A stretch of 64,000 bases of DNA from Xanthomonas vasicola. GTDB lineage: Bacteria > Pseudomonadota > Gammaproteobacteria > Xanthomonadales > Xanthomonadaceae. The notes below the pieces were generated by a model. That model ran no database searches. It saw only the letters and a program-made list of their open reading frames with translations, and was not told the origin of the DNA. The position numbers and the translations under genes are program-made. Shown here in pieces: positions 36,057 to 43,974 of the stretch (the first letter of the stretch is position 1; each line of letters opens with the position of its first letter). The stretch lies in contig NZ_JSBW02000050.1 of assembly GCF_000772705.2 (NCBI RefSeq), positions 1 through 64,000 of the forward strand, given 5' to 3'.

Positions 36057-38732
36057 TCAACGCTTGACGGTTTGCGCCTGCTTCAGCGCGGCGCACAGGC
36101 GGATGGTTTCGCCAGTCTGGGCCAGGCCACGGTCCGCGCCACTGAGCTTGGCCAGGCGCGGCTTGAAGAACGCATCCAGGCGATCGGCTTCTTCAATGCT
36201 GCAGCCACCGGCCGCGCCCAGCGCCGGCAAGCCGCCACCGTCGAACGAGCCGCTGCGTTGCACGATGCGGTCGAAGTTGGCGGTGAACCAGGTCCACATC
36301 GAATCGTGCGAGCTCTTGTAACTGTGTCCGCGCATCAGCAGGCTTTTCATTTCGCCTACCTTGATCGCATCGGTCAATGCGAAATCACGCACCTGCTTCA
36401 GCAGCGCCGGATCCTGCACCGCACCCAGTGCGGCGATCATGGCGTTGCGTTGGGCTGGGTCGGCGTGCGTGCGCAGTGCATCGATGAGCGTCTGCACTGC
36501 CGGTGCGCCGCGCTCCTGCGCGGTCACCGCCAACACGGTGCCGAGCAGATCCGGGTTGGCGGCGGAGAAATCCAGTGCGCCGTTGCCGCCGGCCAGTACC
36601 GCATCGCCTTGTGCGAGCAGTGCCTTGCGTACCTCTGCGTTCTGCAGACGCAATGCGAACAGGCCGACCAGCGACGCACGCAATGCGGTGTCGTCGACCG
36701 ACTCGCCGCTGCGCCGCGTGTAGCCCAATGCACGCAGACGCGGCAGGTACGCCTGTTCGGCGGCCTTGCGCAATGCGCCGCGCTGCGCCTCGGTGGTGGC
36801 CTGGTAACGCCAGATCCACCCGAAGCGGTCCAGCAACGCGGTCGACACATCGGCCGATGCCGACGGCGCCAACTGCGCGAGCGCTGCCAGCACCGCCGCG
36901 TTGTCGGCATCACCGTGACGGTACGCCGCATTGATCGCATCGGCGTAGGCGAGCTGTTCGTTATCGTCCAGCTGGCCGACCTGCTTGCCCAGCGCCGCCA
37001 ACTGCTTGCTGGGCAGCGAGAAACGGTAATAGCCGGCGCCACGCGCATTCGGGAACACCCAGGTGTTCTTGCCGGCCCCTTCCAGCACGATGCTGCCGCT
37101 GCCGCCTTCAAGCAACTGGCAGGCGGTGCCAACCTGGTTCTTGCCCTTGCCGTACTTCACGCACACCGGCACGCCCCACTGTTGCGCGGCAGAGCCGCTG
37201 GAGCCCAGCGGCAGGTAGCGTTGCTGCTGCAGCTTGACTACGGTCTTGCCGCCTTCGCGCGCCGCCTGGGTCTGCAGATACGGCACGCCCGGCTGGTTGA
37301 GGAAGCTGCGGAATGCGGCCTTGAAATCATCGCCCTTGCCGGCCGCTTCTGCGATTGCATCGACCAGGTCATCGGCGGTGGCGTTGCCGAACTTATGCTT
37401 GGCGATATAGGCGCGCATGCCCTGACGGAACACGTCTTCGCCAACGAAGGCTTCGAACATCGCCAGCACCGCCGCGCCCTTCTGGTAGGTGATGCCGTCG
37501 AAGGCGGTTTCGATATCGCCATTGCCGGTGATCGGCTGGCGAATCTTGCGTGCGCTCACCAGGCTGTCGTTCTCCATCGCATGCTGCGCACCGCCGATAC
37601 GGTCCAGATTGGCGTGGTATTCCGGATGCAGTTGCATGGTGATCTTCTGCTGCATCCAGGTCGCGAACGCTTCGTTGAGCCACAGGTCGTCCCACCACGC
37701 CATGGTCACGGTGTCGCCGGTCCACTGATGCGCCAGTTCGTGCGCATTGACGTTGAAGGAGCGCTGCACGTTCTCGGCCGGCGAATCCTTGTCCAGCAAC
37801 AGCAGCCAATCGCGGAAGGTGACAAACCCCGGGTTTTCCATTGCGCCGGCGCTGAAGTCCGGTGCAGCGACCAGATCGAGCTTGTCGAACGGATAACCGA
37901 AGGCGTAGTAGTCCTCCAGCGCAGCGATGATGGCCGGGGTCTGGTCCAGTGCGGGGGTGATGCGCGGGCCCTGGGCCTTGGCGGCAATGCCGCGCAACGG
38001 TGTGGCGTTGGGGCGCTGCGGGGTGGCCGGCATCGGCGCCACATCCACCACGTCCCACGGGCCGGCGGCGTAGGCGACCAGATAGGTCGGCAGCGGCACG
38101 GTCGGGGCGAACGTCACCGTCTTCCAGCCCTTGCCGGCGGGCTTGGTCGAGGTCGCGATGGTGTTGGCCAGCGCCTGGTCATCGCTGGGCACGGTCAGGC
38201 TGATGTCGAACGGCGTCTTGAACGCCGGCTCGTCGAAGCCGGGGAACGCGTAGCGCGCACTGATCGGCTCCATCTGCGTCATCGCATACGCCTTGCCCTG
38301 GTATTTCACCTGGTAAAGGCCCTGCAGCTGTTGGTTGAGCGGCGCGCTGTAGGCGATCTCCACGGTAAGCGTCTGCGGCGAGAGCGTGCGGCCGAAATCC
38401 AGCCTTGCCACGCCGGTTTGCGCATCGGCTTCCACGTAGCGTGCAGTCAGCGCCTTGCCCTTGCCGGGCTTGACGGTGACCTTGCTGACCTTCAATTCCT
38501 TGCCGTGCAGCCAGAGATGGTCGGACGCCTGCTTGAGCTGCACGCGGATGGTGGTGCGGCCGCTGAATTGCATCTGCTCCGGGTCGATCTTGAGTGCGAG
38601 GCTGTAGCGCTCCGGTACTGCCCAGGTCGGCAGACGACCATTGGGAACCGGCTCGCCGGACGACTGTGCCAGCACGTTGCCGCAGCACAACGCGAGAAGG
38701 GAAGGAGCAAGCAGGCAGGTGAGACGACGCAT
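36057..38732 (-). CDS. Secreted M1-family zinc aminopeptidase
   Basis: 891 residues from ATG 38732 (MRRLTC), with a signal peptide ending LAQ near residue 23. The peptidase core has the substrate motif GAMEN (296-300) and zinc motif HELAH (331-335) with the third ligand Glu 354 in WLNEAFATW. A C-terminal ERAP1-like helical domain follows (about 560-890). It removes N-terminal residues from peptides in the periplasm or outside. Cytosolic PepN lacks such a signal, so this is a separate exported paralogue. The next gene downstream (GNAT) begins about 70 bp away and may be co-transcribed. Confidence 0.94.
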   Translation of the reverse strand: MRRLTCLLAPSLLALCCGNVLAQSSGEPVPNGRLPTWAVPERYSLALKIDPEQMQFSGRTTIRVQLKQASDHLWLHGKELKVSKVTVKPGKGKALTARYVEADAQTGVARLDFGRTLSPQTLTVEIAYSAPLNQQLQGLYQVKYQGKAYAMTQMEPISARYAFPGFDEPAFKTPFDISLTVPSDDQALANTIATSTKPAGKGWKTVTFAPTVPLPTYLVAYAAGPWDVVDVAPMPATPQRPNATPLRGIAAKAQGPRITPALDQTPAIIAALEDYYAFGYPFDKLDLVAAPDFSAGAMENPGFVTFRDWLLLLDKDSPAENVQRSFNVNAHELAHQWTGDTVTMAWWDDLWLNEAFATWMQQKITMQLHPEYHANLDRIGGAQHAMENDSLVSARKIRQPITGNGDIETAFDGITYQKGAAVLAMFEAFVGEDVFRQGMRAYIAKHKFGNATADDLVDAIAEAAGKGDDFKAAFRSFLNQPGVPYLQTQAAREGGKTVVKLQQQRYLPLGSSGSAAQQWGVPVCVKYGKGKNQVGTACQLLEGGSGSIVLEGAGKNTWVFPNARGAGYYRFSLPSKQLAALGKQVGQLDDNEQLAYADAINAAYRHGDADNAAVLAALAQLAPSASADVSTALLDRFGWIWRYQATTEAQRGALRKAAEQAYLPRLRALGYTRRSGESVDDTALRASLVGLFALRLQNAEVRKALLAQGDAVLAGGNGALDFSAANPDLLGTVLAVTAQERGAPAVQTLIDALRTHADPAQRNAMIAALGAVQDPALLKQVRDFALTDAIKVGEMKSLLMRGHSYKSSHDSMWTWFTANFDRIVQRSGSFDGGGLPALGAAGGCSIEEADRLDAFFKPRLAKLSGADRGLAQTGETIRLCAALKQAQTVKR

Positions 38733-38857
38733 TGGCAATTCCGACTAGGTTAACCGCCGAAGTCGATCACATCCGGGCATGGCTGTCATGTGACCTTCGT
38801 CATTGCGCGGACCAAGGGAGAGCGCTCCCTGTACCGACCTGCCTGGCATCATCAACT

Positions 38858-38962
38858 CCAGGCTGAATGCCTGAATCTCGTTGCTGAAGTAGTCGTTGAT
38901 CAGTTTGAAGAAAACGAAGTCGCCCAGGTTGGCATCCGCCAGGGGCTATAGCCAGTTCATCG
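38858..38962 (-). pseudogene. Duplicated 5' fragment of a virB6-like gene
   Basis: These 105 bp match 43401-43505 at 100 of 105 positions (my manual alignment). They correspond to the start of the VirB6-like gene from MNWL to QAF. In this copy the sixth codon of that stretch region is TAG (MNWL-stop-PLADANL) instead of CAG. The similarity fades beyond both ends. It lies 65 bp after the stop codon of the lipase gene, so the effector module is flanked by a direct repeat 4543 bp apart. Confidence 0.85.
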
Positions 38963-39027
38963 CGCGTCGGTGCTCAGGGGCAGCCTGGGGCGTTACAGTC
39001 ATCTGGGCATGTGAGGCGTTCATCGCC

Positions 39028-40380
39028 TTACAGTACACGCGTCGGCGATGGCGTGAGGTCTGGCGGCGAGCGCTGCGCATCCAGCGCTTGCGACTGGCGG
39101 ATGCTTTCCTGCACGGGAGGAATGCTCTCGGCCAGATCCACCTTGACCCGGTAGCCGGGCGTGTGCCCGAGGATCCAGATCGCATCCTGATTCGCTGTCA
39201 CGCTCTGCAATTGATCTGGATGCACGATGCCCATGCGCTTGGCCTCGACGATGGCGTGCATCGTCACAGCATCGGAAGTGCCTGCTGGCAGGTTGCTGTG
39301 GATGGCCCAATACAGCGGCTCGTTTGAGACGGAAGCAGCGCCCGGATCGACACAGCGCTCCGGCGACGGACCCAGCGGCATCTTCCAGCCGGGTGGCACA
39401 TAGACTTGCCTGTCCTCGCGCTGCATGCGCTCCTGAGTTTCCGCCCACCGCTGCGCTGCCATCTCCGCCATGCCGGCACCGGAAGCCAATGGGCCGCGCA
39501 AGTGATCGATGCCATCGACCAGATTCATCGACTGGAGGCTGCGGGAAGCCAGGGTCAGGCCACCGCGCATCAGGGAGACATCGTTGCGGTACTTTTCGAT
39601 CATCGGCGCGTACTGCTTGGCCAACTGCTGCGCCTGGGGGTCTTCCAGCACCGAGCGATCCGGCTTGCCGTTGCCATCGACGGGCAGGAAATTGTGGATG
39701 CGGTGCGAGTCGCCGAGCCCGACAGCCACGAGCGGATTGCGGTCATCCAGCACGCTGTGGGTATTGTCGTAACCGGCCTGTTGCAGTAAGGCGATTTCCT
39801 GCGGCGTGGCATAGACCTTGACCTGCCCGTAGTGCTTGCTCGCAGCACTGACCGCATCGCCGGCCATGACGTGATTGATCACATCGGTGCCGCCTTCGGG
39901 GATGCGCCGGTCCAGGCTGACCGCACCGTAGGCGTTGAAGGTCTCGCCCTTGAGGCCGAAGTGGTGGGCGGTGACCTGGGCTAGATCGCCACCGAGGGAA
40001 TGGCCGGTGACGGTGACGGCGGGGGCTGGCTGGCCGGACTTGAGGTGCTTTTGTTCTGCGTAATCCAAAGCGTGTTGAGTCAACTCAATAGCATCATCGA
40101 CTTGATAATTGTGGCGGGCTGCGACCATGCCGCCATCAGCATAGGCACCATCTTGTTTTGGTTGACGATCAAACTCGGTACCGCGATGGGCGGCGATAAT
40201 CTCGCCTGTATCTATCCTCTCGTAGATAACCCCCTGATAGCCTGAAGGGCGATCCATATACTCCAAACGCTTGAACAAGAAACCCCCTATCTCGACTGGA
40301 CTACTATTCGGACCTGTCTCTGGCGGCCTGTCGTAGACATCTTTTGCTATAAAGGCATATTGCTGCTCGGTCAGGCTCAC
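39028..40380 (-). CDS. Putative type IV secreted antibacterial lipase (X-Tfe-like)
   Basis: 450 residues from GTG 40380. The N-terminal alpha/beta hydrolase of the class-3 lipase type has IIAAHRGTEF and the nucleophile elbow VTGHSLGG (Ser 128); Asp and His candidates follow (GDAVSA; GDSHRIHNF). The C-terminal about 110 residues (EPLYWAIHSNLPAGTSDAVTMHA...HTPGYRVKVDLAESIPPVQESI) form a separate domain. It resembles the XVIPCD-type recruitment domain of Xanthomonas T4SS effectors in layout and Gln/Ser-rich end; this is inference. The start GTG overlaps the stop of the lipoprotein gene (GTGA), and a VirB6-like gene heads the module. No signal peptide. Confidence 0.75.
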   Translation of the reverse strand: MSLTEQQYAFIAKDVYDRPPETGPNSSPVEIGGFLFKRLEYMDRPSGYQGVIYERIDTGEIIAAHRGTEFDRQPKQDGAYADGGMVAARHNYQVDDAIELTQHALDYAEQKHLKSGQPAPAVTVTGHSLGGDLAQVTAHHFGLKGETFNAYGAVSLDRRIPEGGTDVINHVMAGDAVSAASKHYGQVKVYATPQEIALLQQAGYDNTHSVLDDRNPLVAVGLGDSHRIHNFLPVDGNGKPDRSVLEDPQAQQLAKQYAPMIEKYRNDVSLMRGGLTLASRSLQSMNLVDGIDHLRGPLASGAGMAEMAAQRWAETQERMQREDRQVYVPPGWKMPLGPSPERCVDPGAASVSNEPLYWAIHSNLPAGTSDAVTMHAIVEAKRMGIVHPDQLQSVTANQDAIWILGHTPGYRVKVDLAESIPPVQESIRQSQALDAQRSPPDLTPSPTRVL

Positions 40381-41036
40381 TTAGATACCCTCTCAGACTT
40401 CAGCGTTATCTTGAATAAATTGCTCCGATTGGGCTCGGCATATTTATCTGGACTGTACTCGCCCGTGTCTGGATAGTTCTCCATTCGACTCCGCGGGTAT
40501 CCGCCATTCCAAAAATAAAATTCTACGGGCGTCGTATTTTTCAGCTGCGCTTTAAAGAGTACTGGCTGAAACCTGGTTTCCTCTTTTTTACCAGTAGCCT
40601 TCAATGAAATGCCAACTCCATTAAGTTCAAAGGTACAAGCACCCTTGCCGTAGTAGTCGGCATCGACCATGCCATCGGCATAAATCGTCGCCACATACGT
40701 TGTGTCACTTACCTTCTCAAAGTGAATGGGAATTCCATCCTCTTTTGGCTTTGTCGACATACCCAATGAGCGATCGAAGGGTGTGCACGCATCGCGGTTG
40801 GTCATTTCATAAAACGCAGTCCCCGAAATCCACTCAAAAGGCCCCGGCGCATCCTCGATTGTCATCGTGATCCGGTAAGCCTGCGTCGGATGCGGGTTCT
40901 TGCGATAGACCGGGTCGCCGTCGGCGGTGGTATCGCCAGTGCCATGTCTTTCGGAAGTAGCATTCATCGGGTTGCACCCTGCCAAGAGAGCTAAGAAAAG
41001 ACATCCAAGAATCTTGAGTCCCAGATGCCGGTTCAT
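40377..41036 (-). CDS. Putative immunity lipoprotein for the lipase effector
   Basis: 219 residues from ATG 41036. The signal peptide ends in the lipobox LLAGC (Cys about 21), so it should be a periplasmic lipoprotein. The rest is a beta-rich domain with two or more cysteines (RDACTPFDRS, GKGACTFELNGVG) and no enzyme motif I know. Its stop overlaps the lipase start and its own start overlaps the upstream gene's stop (ATGA). Periplasmic lipoproteins directly upstream of effectors are the usual cognate inhibitors (X-Tfi) in Xanthomonas T4SS killing. The immunity role is inferred from this context. Confidence 0.7.
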   Translation of the reverse strand: MNRHLGLKILGCLFLALLAGCNPMNATSERHGTGDTTADGDPVYRKNPHPTQAYRITMTIEDAPGPFEWISGTAFYEMTNRDACTPFDRSLGMSTKPKEDGIPIHFEKVSDTTYVATIYADGMVDADYYGKGACTFELNGVGISLKATGKKEETRFQPVLFKAQLKNTTPVEFYFWNGGYPRSRMENYPDTGEYSPDKYAEPNRSNLFKITLKSERVSK

Positions 41037-41563
41037 GCCGCCATCGTACGCTGCGCAGCACACTGTGCGGCGGTCATGGAATTCGTGAGTCTTGAACAGG
41101 TGCGGTTGATATTGATTCGATGTAGCGAAAAGGCAAATGGCATGATTGCGAAGACCAATCCAAAATCGGGGAACTTCTTCATTATATCCATCACAAAGGG
41201 GATGCAGGTCGCTGCCACTGCAAGCATCAACATCAGTAGCGTCATTGCGGTTGCATTGACAATGGCGCGGCGCAGCTGTTTCAGTTCTTTGGTATGTTTC
41301 CGCTCTGATCTCAGTTTTTCCCAAGTGGTCATGGCACCTGTGATGAGCCACAGCAGCATCGACACTATAGCGAAGCACAATACAGCACAGACGATGGTGG
41401 CAAACTGCGCAAGTTCCAGCAGGAAGGCGAATGAAGTTCGATGGGCCAGGACCACCAAAAGTGCGGTGAGTAAGCTCGTGATCAACAGGATAGTCATCAT
41501 GCGCCGAATGCCCTGGGGTGACCGATACCACTGTGCGTTGCTTGAGGGGAAGACGCTATCCAT
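41033..41563 (-). CDS. Small polytopic membrane protein in the effector operon
   Basis: 176 residues from ATG 41563. Four hydrophobic segments are seen (about 22-42, 47-75, 105-122, 128-148), with a basic cytoplasmic loop (KLRSERKHTKELKQLRR) between the second and third. I do not recognise the family. Its stop overlaps the lipoprotein start, so the three genes form a tight operon. It may contribute to immunity at the inner membrane or be a passenger. Codon use is less GC-biased than in the core genes. Confidence 0.65.
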   Translation of the reverse strand: MDSVFPSSNAQWYRSPQGIRRMMTILLITSLLTALLVVLAHRTSFAFLLELAQFATIVCAVLCFAIVSMLLWLITGAMTTWEKLRSERKHTKELKQLRRAIVNATAMTLLMLMLAVAATCIPFVMDIMKKFPDFGLVFAIMPFAFSLHRININRTCSRLTNSMTAAQCAAQRTMAA

Positions 41564-41855
41564 TACATCACTCCTGCGAACTCTATTGAACTAACGGCGG
41601 GCGGATTCAGGGGTTCGTGACAAGCTTTGAGGGACGCCTGTAGGAAACGCTTTTGGGCAAAGCAATGCAAACATAAGTGCTGAAACGCAGGGGATGAATT
41701 TGTAGTGACTGCAGCCAACCTGGACTGAGGACTGAAGTCATACAGAAAAATGCTGTCAATAGTTCACGCTGTTTCATGGCATCCCTTTCCATGAATTATT
41801 TTTTAATAGATGTGTTTTTGAAATATTCCTAGATGAGCTAATGTCGGCGTTATGC

Positions 41856-42371
41856 TCAGAATCTTTTGAAAACAGGGTCTGTACATGCTGTGTAAACGAT
41901 TTTACAGTCGGCACCAGGGTTATCTTTCTTGCAAATTGACATCGCATGCTCACTTGCAGCTTCTATTGATGCGCCAGCAGTGACGCCGAGAGTTATCTTT
42001 CCAATCCGTTCAGGCTGAGTTACTGCTGCGCACTGGTTCTTATAAGAAAATAGTACGCTACACTCTTTCTGGCTCGATTCTTTACAGTTCATCAGCGAGT
42101 CTTGCTGGGCCTCTTCCTTACTGAGCTTTCCAGTGGAGACCCCCAGATTACTAGCTCCGTCCCCGGCGATAGCCCCCCAAGTTTTAAGCCATTTCCCGCT
42201 AGGGCGTCGCTCCTGTTGCATTGGGGATTCTTGTGGAATAGGCGCGCACGCTACAGCCCCTTGACCTCCAATTTGATATTGCCCGACTGGGCAGCCTTGA
42301 GCTGCAGCATAGCCCGAGAAAAATACTAAGGAGCCGAAGATAGCTACAGGATTTTTAATCATTTGAGCCAT
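41856..42371 (-). CDS. DUF4189-domain secreted protein
   Basis: 171 residues from ATG 42371 (second ATG at 42362 also possible). A signal peptide ends AAA near residue 24. The mature part starts QGCPVGQYQIGGQGAVACAPIP and then has the DUF4189 pattern (WGAIAGDG, LGVSTGKLSKEEAQQDSLMNC, CSVLFSYKNQCAAVT, ASEHAMSICK), with at least six cysteines likely in disulfides. Function unknown; such proteins often accompany VirB6-like and effector genes in Xanthomonas and Stenotrophomonas. The DNA is clearly more AT-rich than the core genome. Confidence 0.8.
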   Translation of the reverse strand: MAQMIKNPVAIFGSLVFFSGYAAAQGCPVGQYQIGGQGAVACAPIPQESPMQQERRPSGKWLKTWGAIAGDGASNLGVSTGKLSKEEAQQDSLMNCKESSQKECSVLFSYKNQCAAVTQPERIGKITLGVTAGASIEAASEHAMSICKKDNPGADCKIVYTACTDPVFKRF

Positions 42372-42408
42372 CAATATTTATTAGTTTATATTAAGCAAGG
42401 CCGGGGGA

Positions 42409-43527
42409 TTAAGCATCTCTCTGTCCAGCTTGCCCTCGCGAACCCGCTGTCTGTGCTGCTGTAGCTGCTCTTTCGCCCGTGACTTTAATAGCGGCGGGAG
42501 TGTTTACTTCTGGTCTTGACTCAGCATTTCCTCCGCTCTTTGCAATCTGCGGCGGCACATACGACCCAGCCGGCTGCCCCTGCGGGCCAGGGCTAGCAGC
42601 ATTCCCAAATGCCGAGTACGCCATGAAGTTCCCCATATTCCCCTGCCAGATCGCCGCCGCAAACGTCGGTACGCTGATGATCAACACGGTCATCATCAAG
42701 CCGATGCCGCCCTGCTGCAGGGCATGGCTGGACAGACCTTCTGCGTTGCCCAGGGTAATGATCCGGGCAACCCAGTAGGCCGCCGCCACCTTGGCGCTGA
42801 ACTTGAGCACCATCGCTGTCACCACCGACAGCATGGACATCGAAAACAGCGTGCCCAGCACATAGAACAGCCATTTCTTGAACAGGTCCTTGGTCTGGTC
42901 GAAGACCAGCGCCAGGATGAAGATCGGCCCGATGCCGATCAAAAACGCCATCGTGAACTTGAACAGCAGCAGCATCGCACCGGCCGCCATCGGCGGGCTG
43001 GCGGTGCCGAGGCCGGCCATCAGCACAGCACGGCCTTTCTTCTCCAGTGCTTCCGGATCGGTGGGGTCCACGCGCACCGCATCCAGCGCGGTCAGCGCCA
43101 CCTGCGTGTAGGCAAGATTTTCGTCGATCGCATCGGAGGCGGTTCCGCTATTGCCGGTGAACAGCTGGTGGATCTCTTTGCCCAGGTTCTGGGTGATGGT
43201 CTGGTGGAGCATGCCACCATGGATCCCGACGGCGGAGGCCACGCTGATGATGATGGCCACCTTGCCGGCCTTGATCATGGTGGCCATGGCGTTCTCGCGC
43301 GATTGCCCGGTGGCGATCCGATAGCCCAGGATCATCACCCACAAGGTGGTCACCGTCAGCGCGATGGTGCTGACCCAGCGCATGGCACGGCCCATCAGTG
43401 CCAGGCCGAATGCCTGAATCTCGTTACTGAAGTAGTCGTTGATCAGTTTGAAGAAAACGAAGTCGCCCAAGTTGGCGTCCGCCAGGGGCTGTAGCCAGTT
43501 CATCGTTCCGTAAAGAATTGCGTCCAT
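42409..43527 (-). CDS. VirB6/TrbL-like type IV secretion inner-membrane protein
   Basis: 372 residues from ATG 43527 with AGAAGG upstream; a longer open frame to 43722 has no ribosome site and poor composition. Multiple membrane segments (WVSTIALTVTTLWVMILGYRI, VAIIISVASAVGIHGGM, MAAGAMLLLFKFTMAFLIGIGPIFILALVFDQTKDLFKKWLFY, GIGLMMTVLIISVPTFAAAIW) and the central Trp/Lys region match VirB6. The C-terminal 70 residues are Gly/Pro/Ala-rich. VirB6 forms part of the inner-membrane channel. No other vir gene is here, so this is an orphan copy tied to the effector module. Confidence 0.88.
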   Translation of the reverse strand: MDAILYGTMNWLQPLADANLGDFVFFKLINDYFSNEIQAFGLALMGRAMRWVSTIALTVTTLWVMILGYRIATGQSRENAMATMIKAGKVAIIISVASAVGIHGGMLHQTITQNLGKEIHQLFTGNSGTASDAIDENLAYTQVALTALDAVRVDPTDPEALEKKGRAVLMAGLGTASPPMAAGAMLLLFKFTMAFLIGIGPIFILALVFDQTKDLFKKWLFYVLGTLFSMSMLSVVTAMVLKFSAKVAAAYWVARIITLGNAEGLSSHALQQGGIGLMMTVLIISVPTFAAAIWQGNMGNFMAYSAFGNAASPGPQGQPAGSYVPPQIAKSGGNAESRPEVNTPAAIKVTGERAATAAQTAGSRGQAGQRDA

Positions 43528-43974
43528 TACCTTCTGCCTGTCTGTCGTGGTGAGCGATGAAGTGGATAAACGGCTTTCAGCGTTATACGAGGGGCACAGC
43601 GCGGAAGGAGATAGGCAGCCCGGGCAGGGATGCGGAAATGAGCCCCTGCCAGGCCCATCATCCTTATGTGCGACTGTGGCATCTTGTTCCGGACTCTGGC
43701 ATAGGTACTCGCGGATTGCCACTGACTAATGCTTCACAGATCGCGCGTTCAACTCCTCTGGAGGGCGATTTACAGGCATAGCGTTGATCAGGTAGGAAAA
43801 ATCCTACATCCGGCGACGGCAATTCCTCACCCCACAATGGGGTGCTCGGTTGGGGCTCCACATCGATGTGTCAATGTGGAAACTTACGGATCGCGTACCG
43901 CCACAGCTGCCAGGACCGCAAGCGAGCCCCGATTTTTAGACAACACCGGCAGCACAACGCGCTGCCGGCCGCGT
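43528..43974. other. 447-bp spacer upstream of virB6 and downstream of the RND gene
   Basis: No convincing gene. It should hold the virB6 promoter. The direct repeat GTAGGAAAAATCCTAC near 43791-43806 is a near-perfect palindrome and a possible regulatory site. The right end has the RND hairpin. Confidence 0.4.
43946..43968 (-). terminator. Hairpin after the RND transporter gene
   Basis: CCGGCAGC-ACAACGC-GCTGCCGG, an 8-bp perfect stem just beyond the RND stop codon (43975). On the minus strand it is followed by a short mixed stretch rather than a T-run. Placement supports a terminator role. Confidence 0.55.

Noticed and set aside
43528..43722. Upstream extension of the VirB6-like protein to 43722
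   Set aside because: The added residues lack a ribosome site and look non-coding. ATG 43527 has AGAAGG in front of it.
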